From positions 1 through 64,000 of the forward strand of contig JAIRPW010000032.1 in the NCBI GenBank assembly GCA_031256795.1: 64,000 nt of DNA. The letters run 5' to 3'. The DNA is from Zoogloeaceae bacterium. GTDB lineage: Bacteria > Pseudomonadota > Gammaproteobacteria > Burkholderiales > Rhodocyclaceae. A program made the translations under genes and the position numbers. The notes beneath the pieces were generated by a model. It was not told the DNA's origin. It saw only the letters and a program-made list of their open reading frames with translations, and made no database searches. Shown here one piece after another: positions 29,491 to 38,874 of the stretch (position 1 is the first letter of the stretch; the number at the start of each line of letters is the position of its first letter).

Positions 29491-30470
29491 ACCGGGAAAA
29501 ATCCGACAGGAACGCGACCGAGATCGCGCGCCCGGTTTCCGCGCCCATCTCCTATCTAGAGCGCACCCGCGCGTATTACCTGGCGCTGGGGTATGAAACC
29601 CCCTATGTTTGGGCGCGGCAGGATCACGTACCTTTCACGCCGCTGGCGGCTCCGCTGACAAAAACCCGCGTGACCCTGGTCACAACCGCCGCGCCATACC
29701 AGCCTGACAAAGGCGATCAGGGTCCGGGAGCGCCATACAACGCGCGCGCGAAATTTTTTACGGTTTATTCGGGAGATACGCGGTATGACCATGATGTGCG
29801 CATTGCCCATGTCGCCATTGACCGCAAACATACCCATATGGAAGACAGCGGCAGCTGGTTTCCCTTGCCGGCGATGCGGAAACTGGCGTCTTCGGGGCGT
29901 TTCATTCTCGCGCCGCGTTTTCATGGGTTTCCCACCAACCGCAGTCAGCGGCAAACCGCCACGGTCGACGCGCCGGAACTGCTCGCGCGCTGTCAGGAAG
30001 ACGGCGTACAGGCGGCGGTGCTCGTCGCCAATTGCCCTGTATGCCATCAATGCCTTGCGATCGCGGCGCGGCGTCTTGAGGAGAACGGCGTCAGCACTGT
30101 GCTGCTGGGCTGCGCGCGCGACATTGTTGAACTCTGCGGCGCGCCGCGTTTTTTGTTTTCCGATTTTCCGCTCGGCAACGCGGCGGGACGTCCGCACGAT
30201 CCCGCGTCGCAAAAAATCACGCTCAAACTCGCCTTAAAGCTGCTGGTCAACGCGGACGCGCCGCGCACAATCTGGCAGTCCCCGCTTCTCTGGTCCGAAT
30301 CCGCGGAATGGAAACTCGATTACGCCAACCCGGAGCGCCTTTCCAGCGCGGAACTCGCCGATCTGCGCGCAAAGGCGGAAGCGGCGCGCATTGAGGCCAG
30401 GGCATTGCGGAAAGCCGCGCTCACGAACCAAGCCGCGCGGGAACAAACACCCGAAAAAATTTCCATTTGA
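29487..30470 (+). CDS. Glycine/sarcosine/betaine reductase selenoprotein B-like protein, Cys variant
   Basis: LVTTAAPYQPDKGDQGP...DHDVRIAHVAIDRKHTHMEDSGSWFPLPAMRKLA...VLVANCPVCHQC. Confidence 0.6.
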   Translation: MNREKSDRNATEIARPVSAPISYLERTRAYYLALGYETPYVWARQDHVPFTPLAAPLTKTRVTLVTTAAPYQPDKGDQGPGAPYNARAKFFTVYSGDTRYDHDVRIAHVAIDRKHTHMEDSGSWFPLPAMRKLASSGRFILAPRFHGFPTNRSQRQTATVDAPELLARCQEDGVQAAVLVANCPVCHQCLAIAARRLEENGVSTVLLGCARDIVELCGAPRFLFSDFPLGNAAGRPHDPASQKITLKLALKLLVNADAPRTIWQSPLLWSESAEWKLDYANPERLSSAELADLRAKAEAARIEARALRKAALTNQAAREQTPEKISI

Positions 30471-30503
30471 TTTTTCACGCAGTCACTTTTACAGGAGGCA
30501 CGG

Positions 30504-31247
30504 ATGTCTGAAGTTCTTTATGAATCTCATGATGGGTTCGCGGAAATTACCATTCACCGCCCGGAAAAATACAACACCTTCACGCACGAGGTCGTTGATC
30601 AGCTCCACGCGGCATGGCAACGGTTTGCCGCCAGCGAACAAGACAAGGCGGCGATTCTGACCGGATCGGGCGACAAAGCATTTACCGCAGGCGCCAATCT
30701 ACGGGATATACCGCACGATCTGTTCCGCGCGATTCCCGGAGTCGGCGTCCCCGTGCATAAACCCGTCATCGCCGCCGTAGCGGGCCTAGTCATTGGCGGC
30801 GGTCTGGCGATGCTGCAATTTTCGGATATTGCCGTAGCCGCCGAGAACACGAAAATTTCCTATCCAGAAGCAAAAGTCGGATTCGCGGGCGGGTTGATTG
30901 CCTCGCTGGCCGCGCGGATCCCGCACAAAGCGGCAATGGAACTGCTGCTGACAGGCGAGCCGATTGACGCGCGGCGCGCCTATGAAATCGGGCTGGTCAA
31001 TAAGGTTGTCCCGGTTGGACAGCAGCTGGAGGCGGCGCGGGAATACGCCAGAAAAATCGCCGCCTGCGCGCCGCGCGTGCTCGCGCTGCTGAAAGATTTT
31101 GTCGGGCAGACCCTTCCCAAAGGCCCCACGGAAGCCGCGGGAATCGCCCGCGCCCGCATTCTGGACGACATCAACGCCTCACGGGATTTTATCGAGGGAA
31201 TTGACGCTTTTCACGCCAAACGAACCCCTGTTTTTACGGGGCGATGA
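30504..31247 (+). CDS. Enoyl-CoA hydratase/isomerase family protein
   Basis: FAEITIHRPEKYNTFTHEVVDQL; GDKAFTAGANLRDI; KPVIAAVAGLVIGGGLAMLQFSDIAVAAENTKISYPEAKVGF. Confidence 0.93.
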   Translation: MSEVLYESHDGFAEITIHRPEKYNTFTHEVVDQLHAAWQRFAASEQDKAAILTGSGDKAFTAGANLRDIPHDLFRAIPGVGVPVHKPVIAAVAGLVIGGGLAMLQFSDIAVAAENTKISYPEAKVGFAGGLIASLAARIPHKAAMELLLTGEPIDARRAYEIGLVNKVVPVGQQLEAAREYARKIAACAPRVLALLKDFVGQTLPKGPTEAAGIARARILDDINASRDFIEGIDAFHAKRTPVFTGR

Positions 31248-31292
31248 GGCGCATTTGCGGCGCTCCCGCAACGCACAGCAAAAGGAAAAACC

Positions 31293-32129
31293 ATGTCGGA
31301 TCCATTGCCGTTTACAAAGTTTCAAGCCCTCGCGGTTACGCCCAATATCGGCGCGGAAATTCGGGGACTGGACTTGTCCGCGTCGTTTGACGCGCAAACA
31401 GAAGAAGAGTTGCGTTTGGCGCTGGCGCGCCACGGCGCGCTGTTTTTCCGGAAACAAACCCTGACGCCCGATCAGCACGTGCGCGTAGCGCGGATATTTG
31501 GCAATCCGTCGCGGGAGAAAACATATTTTCCCGCCGCCGCTGAACATGAGCTGGTTGAGCTGGTCGAAACCAAGGCGAATGGGCCGCGCTACAACACAGA
31601 TCAATGGCACAGCGACAGCAGCTATTTGTCCGAACCGCCCGCAGGGGCTGTGCTGGTTTCCAGGGTATTGCCGGAAGCGGGAGGCGACACGGTCTGGTCC
31701 AGCGGCAAAAAAGTCTATCAGTCCCTCCCCGCCGCGCTCGCGCAGTGGATTGAAACCCTGGACGCGCAGCATTCTCTGGAACACAGCGGCTGGCCGGAGA
31801 TTCTCCGCAGACAAAGCGAAGACGCCTATCGGGAATCCCGTGCGCGCCACATACCGGTCTCACATCCCCTCGTCCAAACCGACGCTTTGACCGGCGAAAA
31901 ATACATTTTCGTCAATCCCAAGTACACCGAGCGCGTCAACGGACTCTCCCGACGTCAAAGCGACGCGCTGCTCGGATTCTTGTTCGCGCAATTTGAGCGC
32001 CCCGAACATCAGGCGCGTCTGCGCTGGGAAGCGGGAACAGTCGCCATCTGGGATAACTACGGCACAAACCATTATGCCGTTCCGGATTACCTGCCGAACT
32101 ACCGTTTGCTGCACCGGGTCACGTTTTAG
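31293..32129 (+). CDS. TauD/TfdA-family Fe(II)/2-oxoglutarate dioxygenase
   Basis: DQWHSDSSYLSEPPAGAVLVSRVLPEAGGDTVWSS (HxD); TVAIWDNYGTNHYAVPDY. Confidence 0.93.
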   Translation: MSDPLPFTKFQALAVTPNIGAEIRGLDLSASFDAQTEEELRLALARHGALFFRKQTLTPDQHVRVARIFGNPSREKTYFPAAAEHELVELVETKANGPRYNTDQWHSDSSYLSEPPAGAVLVSRVLPEAGGDTVWSSGKKVYQSLPAALAQWIETLDAQHSLEHSGWPEILRRQSEDAYRESRARHIPVSHPLVQTDALTGEKYIFVNPKYTERVNGLSRRQSDALLGFLFAQFERPEHQARLRWEAGTVAIWDNYGTNHYAVPDYLPNYRLLHRVTF

Positions 32130-32162
32130 CCCAAGTTCTCTTTTTTCTTACCGGAGGTTTGT

Positions 32163-32945
32163 ATGACGAATCATCAAACGCTTACCGTCTCTGACGCCGC
32201 CTGGAATGACCGCGTTGATCTGGCGGCCGCCTGCCGCCTGACGCATCTTTTCGGCTGGACCGATTTGCTCGCAACGCATATTTCAATCCGTGTGCCGGGG
32301 CGGAATGATCGTTATTTCGTGAATCCGCTTGGCTTGCTGTTTGAAGAAATCGACGCCTCCAGCGTTCTGGAAGTAGATTTGGAAGGACGGGTCATTACGG
32401 AGAAAGGACGGGGCGCGGGCGATCTGAATCCCGCGGGAACCGTGATACACGGCGCGATTCACGCGACAGGATCGCCAGAAGCGGAGGCGGTTGTCCATTT
32501 GCACGCGAAAGACGGCGTAGCCGTATCCTGCCAGGAAGCGGGATTACTGCCGATCACGCAGATGGCGCTGATGGTCTATGGCGATCTGGCCTACCACGAT
32601 TTTCAGGGAGTCGTATTGGATCAAGAAGAACGGCAAAGCCTCCTGCATGACCTGGGAGACAAGCACAACCTGATTTTGCGCAATCATGGCACGCTTTCCA
32701 TCGGACGCACGATGGCGGAGGCTTTTGGGCGCATCTGGCGACTGGAACGCGCCTGCCGCTTCCAGCGCGCCGCGCAATCCGCGGGCGCGCCTTTGCGGAA
32801 ATTGCCGCAATCCGTGATTGCGCGCACCCTGAAACAAGCCCAAGCGATTACGAACGATCAATCCCGGTTTTTCCCGGCGGGCAAGCGCGAATGGGCGGCG
32901 CATCTGCGGCGTCTGGACCGGGAACTTCCCGGCTTCCGCCATTAA
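32163..32945 (+). CDS. Class II aldolase/adducin family protein
   Basis: LTHLFGWTDLLATHISIRVPG; HGAIHATGSPEAEAVVHLHAKDGVAVSCQ; LILRNHGTLSIGRTMAEAF. Confidence 0.93.
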   Translation: MTNHQTLTVSDAAWNDRVDLAAACRLTHLFGWTDLLATHISIRVPGRNDRYFVNPLGLLFEEIDASSVLEVDLEGRVITEKGRGAGDLNPAGTVIHGAIHATGSPEAEAVVHLHAKDGVAVSCQEAGLLPITQMALMVYGDLAYHDFQGVVLDQEERQSLLHDLGDKHNLILRNHGTLSIGRTMAEAFGRIWRLERACRFQRAAQSAGAPLRKLPQSVIARTLKQAQAITNDQSRFFPAGKREWAAHLRRLDRELPGFRH

Positions 32946-32978
32946 AGCGGTTCCGCTGTTTTTTTAAGGAGATTCGTC

Positions 32979-33476
32979 ATGAAAGCCTTTGCGCTCCCGC
33001 CATTTTGTCTGTGCGTTTTCCTGTTTTTCCTTCCGTCGCCGGCGGTTCTTGCGGCGGAACATGGCGGACGTCTCGACGTCCTCATGTACAAGAACGCGGG
33101 CTGCGCCTGCTGCAATCAGTGGGCGGCGCATCTTGAAAAAAACGGGTTCAGGGTAAAAATTGAAGAAAGCGCCAATCTTGCCGCGCGCCGCCGCGCGCTC
33201 GGCATGGACGAACGATTTTCCTCCTGTCACACCGCGAAAATCGGAAAAATCCTTGTGGAAGGGCATGTGCCTGCCGCCGACGTCCGGCGTCTGCTCGCGG
33301 AGCAGTCCCGTCCGAAAACCGCCCGGTCGGATGTTATCGGCCTTGCCGCGCCCGGAATGCCGCAAGGATCACCGGGAATGGAAAGCGAACAGCCAGAAGA
33401 CTTTGATACGCTGCTGATTCGGGCGGACGGATCCTCCAGCGTATATCGGCGTCATTTGGCGAAAAGGAACCGCTAG
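32979..33476 (+). CDS. DUF411-family metal-binding protein, secreted
   Basis: LDVLMYKNAGCACCNQWAAHLEKNGFRVKIEE; FSSCHTAKIGKILVEGHVPAADVRRLL. Confidence 0.88.
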   Translation: MKAFALPPFCLCVFLFFLPSPAVLAAEHGGRLDVLMYKNAGCACCNQWAAHLEKNGFRVKIEESANLAARRRALGMDERFSSCHTAKIGKILVEGHVPAADVRRLLAEQSRPKTARSDVIGLAAPGMPQGSPGMESEQPEDFDTLLIRADGSSSVYRRHLAKRNR

Positions 33477-34288
33477 AGACTTTCCTTCTCCGGCCAGGTG
33501 GAAAGCAAGCCGCGCAGGATATTGATTTCCTCCCGCTCCGGTCTGGCGCGCGCAAACAAACGCCGCAGTTTGGGCATCAGCCGCCCCGGACGTTCGGGAT
33601 GCAAAAATCCCGAAGCGCGCATCACCTTTTCCAGATGCGCGTAAAACGCCTCCAGATCGCCTTGCGTCGCGCGCGCCGACGCATACGGCGTCACGCGCCC
33701 CATTGCCAACGCGCGCGTATCCGCGCCTGTTCCCGGCTGCGCCCCCGCGTCCTTGAACGTTCGCTCCGCTTCCGAAAGCGCGGCCATGCGCAATTCATAG
33801 CACACGACCTGCACCGCCGCCGCCAAATTGAGCGAACTGTATTCCGGATTCGCGGGAATCATGAGCGCATACTGGCAGCGCCTTAACTCGTCATTGGATA
33901 AACCAGAAGTCTCATTGCCAAAAAGAACTGCAATTTCTTCGCCCGCCGCCGCGCAACGCATAATTTCCGCCGCTCCGGCGCGCGCGGATAGAAGCGTCGG
34001 CCCCAAATCACGCGCCCGCGCGGATACGGCAACCGCGCAGGCCGCGTCCCGCAAGGCGTCGTCCAGCGTGTCTGTAACGCGCGCCTTTTCGAGCACGTCG
34101 TCCGCTCCGGACGCCAGGGCCGTCGCCTCCGGCGCGGGAAATATCGCGGGCGAAATCAGCGCGAGACGGGAAAAACCCATCGTTTTCAGCGCGCGCGCCG
34201 CCGAGCCAATGTTGCCCGGATGACTGGTGCGGGAAAGCGCCACCGTGACGCGCGCAAACAAAGGAGCAAGCAAGGGATTCTGGTTCAT
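33473..34288 (-). CDS. trmJ: tRNA (cytidine/uridine-2'-O-)-methyltransferase TrmJ
   Basis: VALSRTSHPGNIGSAARALKTMGFSRLALISP; VLFGNETSGLSNDELRRCQYALMIPANPEYSSLNLAAAVQVVCYELR. Confidence 0.92.
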   Translation of the reverse strand: MNQNPLLAPLFARVTVALSRTSHPGNIGSAARALKTMGFSRLALISPAIFPAPEATALASGADDVLEKARVTDTLDDALRDAACAVAVSARARDLGPTLLSARAGAAEIMRCAAAGEEIAVLFGNETSGLSNDELRRCQYALMIPANPEYSSLNLAAAVQVVCYELRMAALSEAERTFKDAGAQPGTGADTRALAMGRVTPYASARATQGDLEAFYAHLEKVMRASGFLHPERPGRLMPKLRRLFARARPEREEINILRGLLSTWPEKESL

Positions 34289-34386
34289 ATTAGAATTCAC
34301 GTTTTCTCGTCGGGCGCATTCCCATACCTTGCGCATTGTCGCCGCCCACTCGGCAGCGCGCCGCGCGATTTTTCAGGAAAACACAG

Positions 34387-35214
34387 ATGACGCACCGTCT
34401 TTTTAACGACGCCAAACTTAATATCGCCATCAAGGCGGCGCGGCGCGCAAGCCGCATCATTACCCGCGCGGCGCGCGATCTGGATATTCTGGAGATTCAA
34501 AAAAAAGACGTTCATGACTATGTCACCAATGTCGACCGCGAAGCTGAAGACGCCATTGTGGAAATTCTGCGGGAAGCGACCCCGGATTTCGCCATTATCG
34601 CCGAGGAACGCGGCGTTATCCCGCCGAACCAGGGCGGCGGAGAATGGCGCTGGATTGTTGATCCTCTGGACGGCACCACCAATTTTATGCACGGGTTTCC
34701 GCAATACGCGGTTTCCATCGCGCTGGCGCGCCAGCAGCAAGTTGAGCTGGGCGTAATTTATGACCCGAACCGCAATGAGCTTTTCGCGGCGGCGCGCGGA
34801 CAAGGCGCGTATCTTAACGAAAAACGTCTGCGCGTCGCGCCCCGCAGAAAACTGGATGACGCCCTGATCGGCACAGGTTTTCCCTTCCGCCGTTTTCAGG
34901 ACGCGGACTCTTACCTCGCTATTTTTAGGGAACTGATGCAAAAAACCGCGGGCATTCGGCGTCCGGGCGCGGCTTCTCTGGATCTGGCCTATGTCGCGGC
35001 AGGCAGACTTGACGGTTTCTGGGAATTCGGCCTCGCGCCCTGGGACATGGCGGCCGGCAGTCTGCTTATCGTGGAAGCGGGCGGTCTCGTGACGGACCGG
35101 GAAGGAGAAGCCGATTATCTGGACAAAGGGCATATTGTCGCGGGCGCGCCGAAAATTTTCCCCGCGCTGCTCTCCATCGTTCAGGCGCATCTGAATCCAC
35201 CGCTTTCCGCATAG
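34387..35214 (+). CDS. suhB: Inositol-1-monophosphatase family (SuhB)
   Basis: VTNVDREAEDAIVEILREATPDFAIIAEERG; WIVDPLDGTTNFMHGFPQYAVSIAL; WDMAAGSLLIVEAGG. Confidence 0.93.
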   Translation: MTHRLFNDAKLNIAIKAARRASRIITRAARDLDILEIQKKDVHDYVTNVDREAEDAIVEILREATPDFAIIAEERGVIPPNQGGGEWRWIVDPLDGTTNFMHGFPQYAVSIALARQQQVELGVIYDPNRNELFAAARGQGAYLNEKRLRVAPRRKLDDALIGTGFPFRRFQDADSYLAIFRELMQKTAGIRRPGAASLDLAYVAAGRLDGFWEFGLAPWDMAAGSLLIVEAGGLVTDREGEADYLDKGHIVAGAPKIFPALLSIVQAHLNPPLSA

Positions 35215-35278
35215 CGTCCACGCCGTTTCCCCTCGTGTTTTTATCCTGTTTTCTCCAACTGTCCGCCCGGAGCGCACT

Positions 35279-37051
35279 GTGAACAAACCATCCGCGCCGT
35301 CTCTGCCCGCCGCCCATTTTATCCGCGCCATTGTTGAAGCTGATCTCAAGGAAGGCAGATACGCCACCCGCCGCTGGCGCGGCACGCCTGGCCTGGGAGA
35401 AGAGCAGGCGCGCGGAAATCTGGATACCGCGCGCATCCGAACCCGCTTTCCTCCAGAGCCGAATGGCTATCTGCATTTCGGACACGCAAAATCCATCTGC
35501 CTGAATTTCGGTCTGGCGCGGCAGTTCGGCGGGCGCTGTCATTTGCGTTTTGACGACACCAATCCTGAAAAAGAAGAAACGGAATACGCGCGTTCCATTA
35601 TTGACGCCGTGCGCTGGCTCGGTTTTGACTGGGAAGATTCGCGGGAAAACAATCTGTATTACGCCTCGAATTATTTCGACGCCATGCTCGTCTGCGCGGA
35701 ATACCTGGTCTCCGCCGGACACGCCTATGTGGATAGCCAAAGCGCGGAAGCCATCCGCGACAGTCGCGGCACGCTCGTTGAGCCGGGAAAGGACAGCCCC
35801 TACCGCGCCCGTTCCATCGCGGAAAACAGCGCGCTTTTCAAACGGATGCAGGCGGGAGAATTCCCTGACGGCGCGCATGTGCTGCGCGCGAAAATTGATA
35901 TGGCCTCGCCGAATATAAACCTGCGCGACCCGGTCATTTATCGCATCCGCCACGCCGAGCATCACAACACCGGCAGCCGCTTTTGCGTCTATCCCATGTA
36001 TACCTTCGCGCATCCCATTGAGGACGCGCTGGAGAACATTACCCATTCCATTTGTACACTGGAATTTGAAGATCAGCGCCCTTTTTACGATTGGCTTCTG
36101 GAACGGCTTGCGGAAGGCGGCCTGTTTTTGCGCCCACTGCCCCGGCAGTATGAGTTTTCCCGCCTGAATCTCACCTATGTGGCGCTTTCCAAGCGGAAAC
36201 TGATTCAGCTGGTAGAAGAAGGAAAAGTCACAGGCTGGGACGATCCGCGTATGCCGACCCTGGTAGGCGCGCGCCGCCGCGGATACGCTCCGGAAGGATT
36301 CCGCCTTCTTATGGAACGAATCGGCGTATCCAAATCCGATTCGCTCATCAGTTACAGCCTGCTGGAAGACTGTATGCGCGAGGTGATGAACGAGACGGAC
36401 GAGCGGCGCGTCGCTGTGCTTGACCCGATCCGACTGGTTGTCAGCAATTACCCGGAGGGGCAGAGCGAAGACTGCGAAGCGCCCAATCATCCCTTGCGCC
36501 CGGAGCTGGGCAAGCGTCTGCTTCCGTTTGGCCGGGAACTCTGGATCGAGCGCGAGGATTTCCGGGAAGTTCCAGACAAAGGCTATCATCGGCTCTGCCC
36601 TGGCGGCATGGCGCGGTTGCGCTATGGATTCATCGTCCGCTGCACAGGCTGTGAGAAGGATGCGGCGGGTCAGGTCAAAACCGTTTTCTGCGAATATCTT
36701 CCCGAAACCAAGTCGGGGACGCCCGGCGCAGACAGCGTCAAGGTGAAAGGCAATCTGCACTGGCTTTCCGCGCGCCATTCCCAGGCATGCCTCGTGCGCC
36801 TTTATGACCGGCTGTTCAGCGTACCCAACCCCGGCGCGGACGGACATGATTTTATTGAGGACATGAACCCGAATTCCTGCCGCGAGATCACCGCTCAAGT
36901 TGAAGCAGCGCTAAAAGACGCCCTGCCGGGCATGCGGTTTCAGTTTGAGCGGCATGGATATTTCGCAGTCGACACGCAGGATTCCAGCGCTGGCGCGCCC
37001 GTGTTTAACCGCGCGGTCACGCTGAAAGACTCCTGGGGAAAATCCGCGTAA
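35279..37051 (+). CDS. glnS: Glutaminyl-tRNA synthetase
   Basis: GTG start. RTRFPPEPNGYLHFGHAKSICLNFGLA; RFDDTNPEKEETEY; KRKLIQLVEEGKVTGWDDPRMPTL. Confidence 0.95.
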   Translation: MNKPSAPSLPAAHFIRAIVEADLKEGRYATRRWRGTPGLGEEQARGNLDTARIRTRFPPEPNGYLHFGHAKSICLNFGLARQFGGRCHLRFDDTNPEKEETEYARSIIDAVRWLGFDWEDSRENNLYYASNYFDAMLVCAEYLVSAGHAYVDSQSAEAIRDSRGTLVEPGKDSPYRARSIAENSALFKRMQAGEFPDGAHVLRAKIDMASPNINLRDPVIYRIRHAEHHNTGSRFCVYPMYTFAHPIEDALENITHSICTLEFEDQRPFYDWLLERLAEGGLFLRPLPRQYEFSRLNLTYVALSKRKLIQLVEEGKVTGWDDPRMPTLVGARRRGYAPEGFRLLMERIGVSKSDSLISYSLLEDCMREVMNETDERRVAVLDPIRLVVSNYPEGQSEDCEAPNHPLRPELGKRLLPFGRELWIEREDFREVPDKGYHRLCPGGMARLRYGFIVRCTGCEKDAAGQVKTVFCEYLPETKSGTPGADSVKVKGNLHWLSARHSQACLVRLYDRLFSVPNPGADGHDFIEDMNPNSCREITAQVEAALKDALPGMRFQFERHGYFAVDTQDSSAGAPVFNRAVTLKDSWGKSA

Positions 37052-37078
37052 ACCTTACGCAAACTACCGCGTTCTTCA

Positions 37079-37107
37079 CGCCCTGCCGGATAGGCGGGGC
37101 GTTTTTT
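37079..37107 (+). terminator. Rho-independent terminator after glnS
   Basis: CGCCCTGCC-ggata-GGCGGGGCG-TTTTTT. Confidence 0.75.
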
Positions 37108-37166
37108 GTGACTTATGAGTAAAGAAAGAGGAAATATTCTTTCCTGTTTTCTATTTAGGAGTTAAT

Positions 37167-37232
37167 ATGCTTGTAATAAAACATAATTTGCGCAATGCGT
37201 CCATGAGATTTACCTATAACCCGCTGTCCTAG
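37167..37232 (+). CDS. Possible small ORF (21 aa)
   Basis: AGGAGTTAATATG; MLVIKHNLRNASMRFTYNPLS*. Good Shine-Dalgarno spacing but no other support. Confidence 0.25.
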   Translation: MLVIKHNLRNASMRFTYNPLS

Positions 37233-37263
37233 TTTTACGCCCCTTTCGCATTGTTGCTTCGCC

Positions 37264-38139
37264 ATGTCCGAATTTCATTACGCCGTTACTGCCGCCGATT
37301 TTGAACAGCGCGTTCTGCGCGCGTCGCTGGAACGCCCAGTGCTTTTGGAATTCTGGGCCAGCTGGTGCGGTCCGTGCAAAACGCTCCTCCCTCTGCTGGA
37401 AAAACTAGCGGAGGCCTATCAGGGACGCTTTCTGCTGGCCAAGGCCGATTTGGACGCCAATCCTGAACTTGCGCAGATGTTCAATGTGCGTTCTGTACCC
37501 ACGGTAATCGCGCTTTCGGGCGGACGACCGGTAGATGGGTTTACGGGCGCGCTGCCCGAAGCGCAAATACGCGCCTTTCTGGATCGTTTTGTACCGCCCC
37601 CGGAAGCCAATCCGCGTGAGGAAGCCGCTTTGCTGCTGGAAGCGGGAGACAAGGAAGGCGCGCTGGCACTGCTTCTGTCCGCGCACAAGGCCGCCCCGGA
37701 AGAGGAAGCCCTGCGTTTGGACGCCGCCGCTTTACTGCTTGCGCAAGGCGACACGGAAGAAGCCGCGCGCTTGCTTGATTTTCCCTATCAAACCGAAAGG
37801 GAACGCGCGCGTACTTTGGACGCGCAGCTGTCACTCACGCGCGATGCGGAAAAAAACGCCCACTTGATTGCGCCGTTGCGCGAAAAGCTCGCGCGAGATC
37901 CTGATAATCACGCCGCGCGGCTGGAGTTGGCGCGTCTGCTCGCGGGCGCGCGCAAGGAGGAAGAGGCGCTTGAGGCCGCTCTGGAAGTCGCGCGCCGCGC
38001 CCCAGACTTTCATGATGGCGCGGGGAAAAAATGCTTGCTGGAGTTTTTCTCTCTGTTTTCTGCCCGCGTGACACTGGACGCGGATCTGGATGATTTAATT
38101 CGCCGCTATCGCCGCGCCCTTTCGGCCCTGCTCCATTAA
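37264..38139 (+). CDS. Thioredoxin-domain/TPR co-chaperone (CnoX/YbbN-like)
   Basis: PVLLEFWASWCGPCKTLLPLLEKLAEAY; FNVRSVPTVIAL; C-terminal TPR-like repeats. Confidence 0.88.
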   Translation: MSEFHYAVTAADFEQRVLRASLERPVLLEFWASWCGPCKTLLPLLEKLAEAYQGRFLLAKADLDANPELAQMFNVRSVPTVIALSGGRPVDGFTGALPEAQIRAFLDRFVPPPEANPREEAALLLEAGDKEGALALLLSAHKAAPEEEALRLDAAALLLAQGDTEEAARLLDFPYQTERERARTLDAQLSLTRDAEKNAHLIAPLREKLARDPDNHAARLELARLLAGARKEEEALEAALEVARRAPDFHDGAGKKCLLEFFSLFSARVTLDADLDDLIRRYRRALSALLH

Positions 38140-38222
38140 ATCTCCGCCCGTCATTTCGCCGCCTTTTCCGTGTAGCAGGAGTTCTCGCCGCACCGCCTAT
38201 CCCTTTTTAGAAGGAGCGTTTT

Positions 38223-38828
38223 ATGGATTCAACCGTTACTGCCGCCGCCGAATTTGCTCCGGAATCCGGCACGCTTGCCGCGAAATCCGCCGCCGCAGTC
38301 ACCGCGCCCACGCCCTTGGATGTTTTGAAACAATTTCGCGGCATTTTCAGCACTGTCAAACAGCATTTTCAGCAGATGGAAAGCGCGGTCAGTCTTTCCG
38401 GCTCGCAGTTATGGACGCTTTCGATTGTCGCGCGCCAGCCGGGAGTGCGTATCTCTGACCTCGCGCGCGTCATGGGCATTCATCAATCCACCAGCAGCAA
38501 CCTAGTAGATTGTCTGTACCGCCAAAAGCTGATTATCAAGCAACGTACGGATGAAGATCAGAGAGTAGTGCGGCTTTATCCTACCGAACGCGGACAGAGT
38601 GTTTTGCGCGACGCGCCGCAGCCGCAGGAAGGGATCCTGCCGGACGCCCTGAACCGGCTTCCCGCCGAAGACCTGGCGCGGCTTCACGTGCTATTGGGCA
38701 AACTTTTCACACTTCTGAAAATATCTTGCGAAAAAACAAACGCCAAAGAAAAGCGTCTGCCCGAACCGGATGGTACGGCGATCCCGCTGGCCGAACTTGC
38801 GAAAATGCCCATAAAAATAGAAAGTTGA
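38223..38828 (+). CDS. MarR-family transcriptional regulator
   Basis: LSGSQLWTLSIVARQPGVRISDLARVMGIHQSTSSNLVDCLYRQKLIIKQRTDEDQRVVRLYPTERG. Confidence 0.88.
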   Translation: MDSTVTAAAEFAPESGTLAAKSAAAVTAPTPLDVLKQFRGIFSTVKQHFQQMESAVSLSGSQLWTLSIVARQPGVRISDLARVMGIHQSTSSNLVDCLYRQKLIIKQRTDEDQRVVRLYPTERGQSVLRDAPQPQEGILPDALNRLPAEDLARLHVLLGKLFTLLKISCEKTNAKEKRLPEPDGTAIPLAELAKMPIKIES

Positions 38829-38874
38829 TTTACATTTCAATCCGTCCGCCGCCTTCTCCAAAATATTTCCCGCA

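Noticed and set aside
35066-36898. 610-aa reverse ORF opposite glnS
   Set aside because: No domain motifs and the sense strand is clearly glnS; long antisense ORFs are expected at this GC and codon bias.
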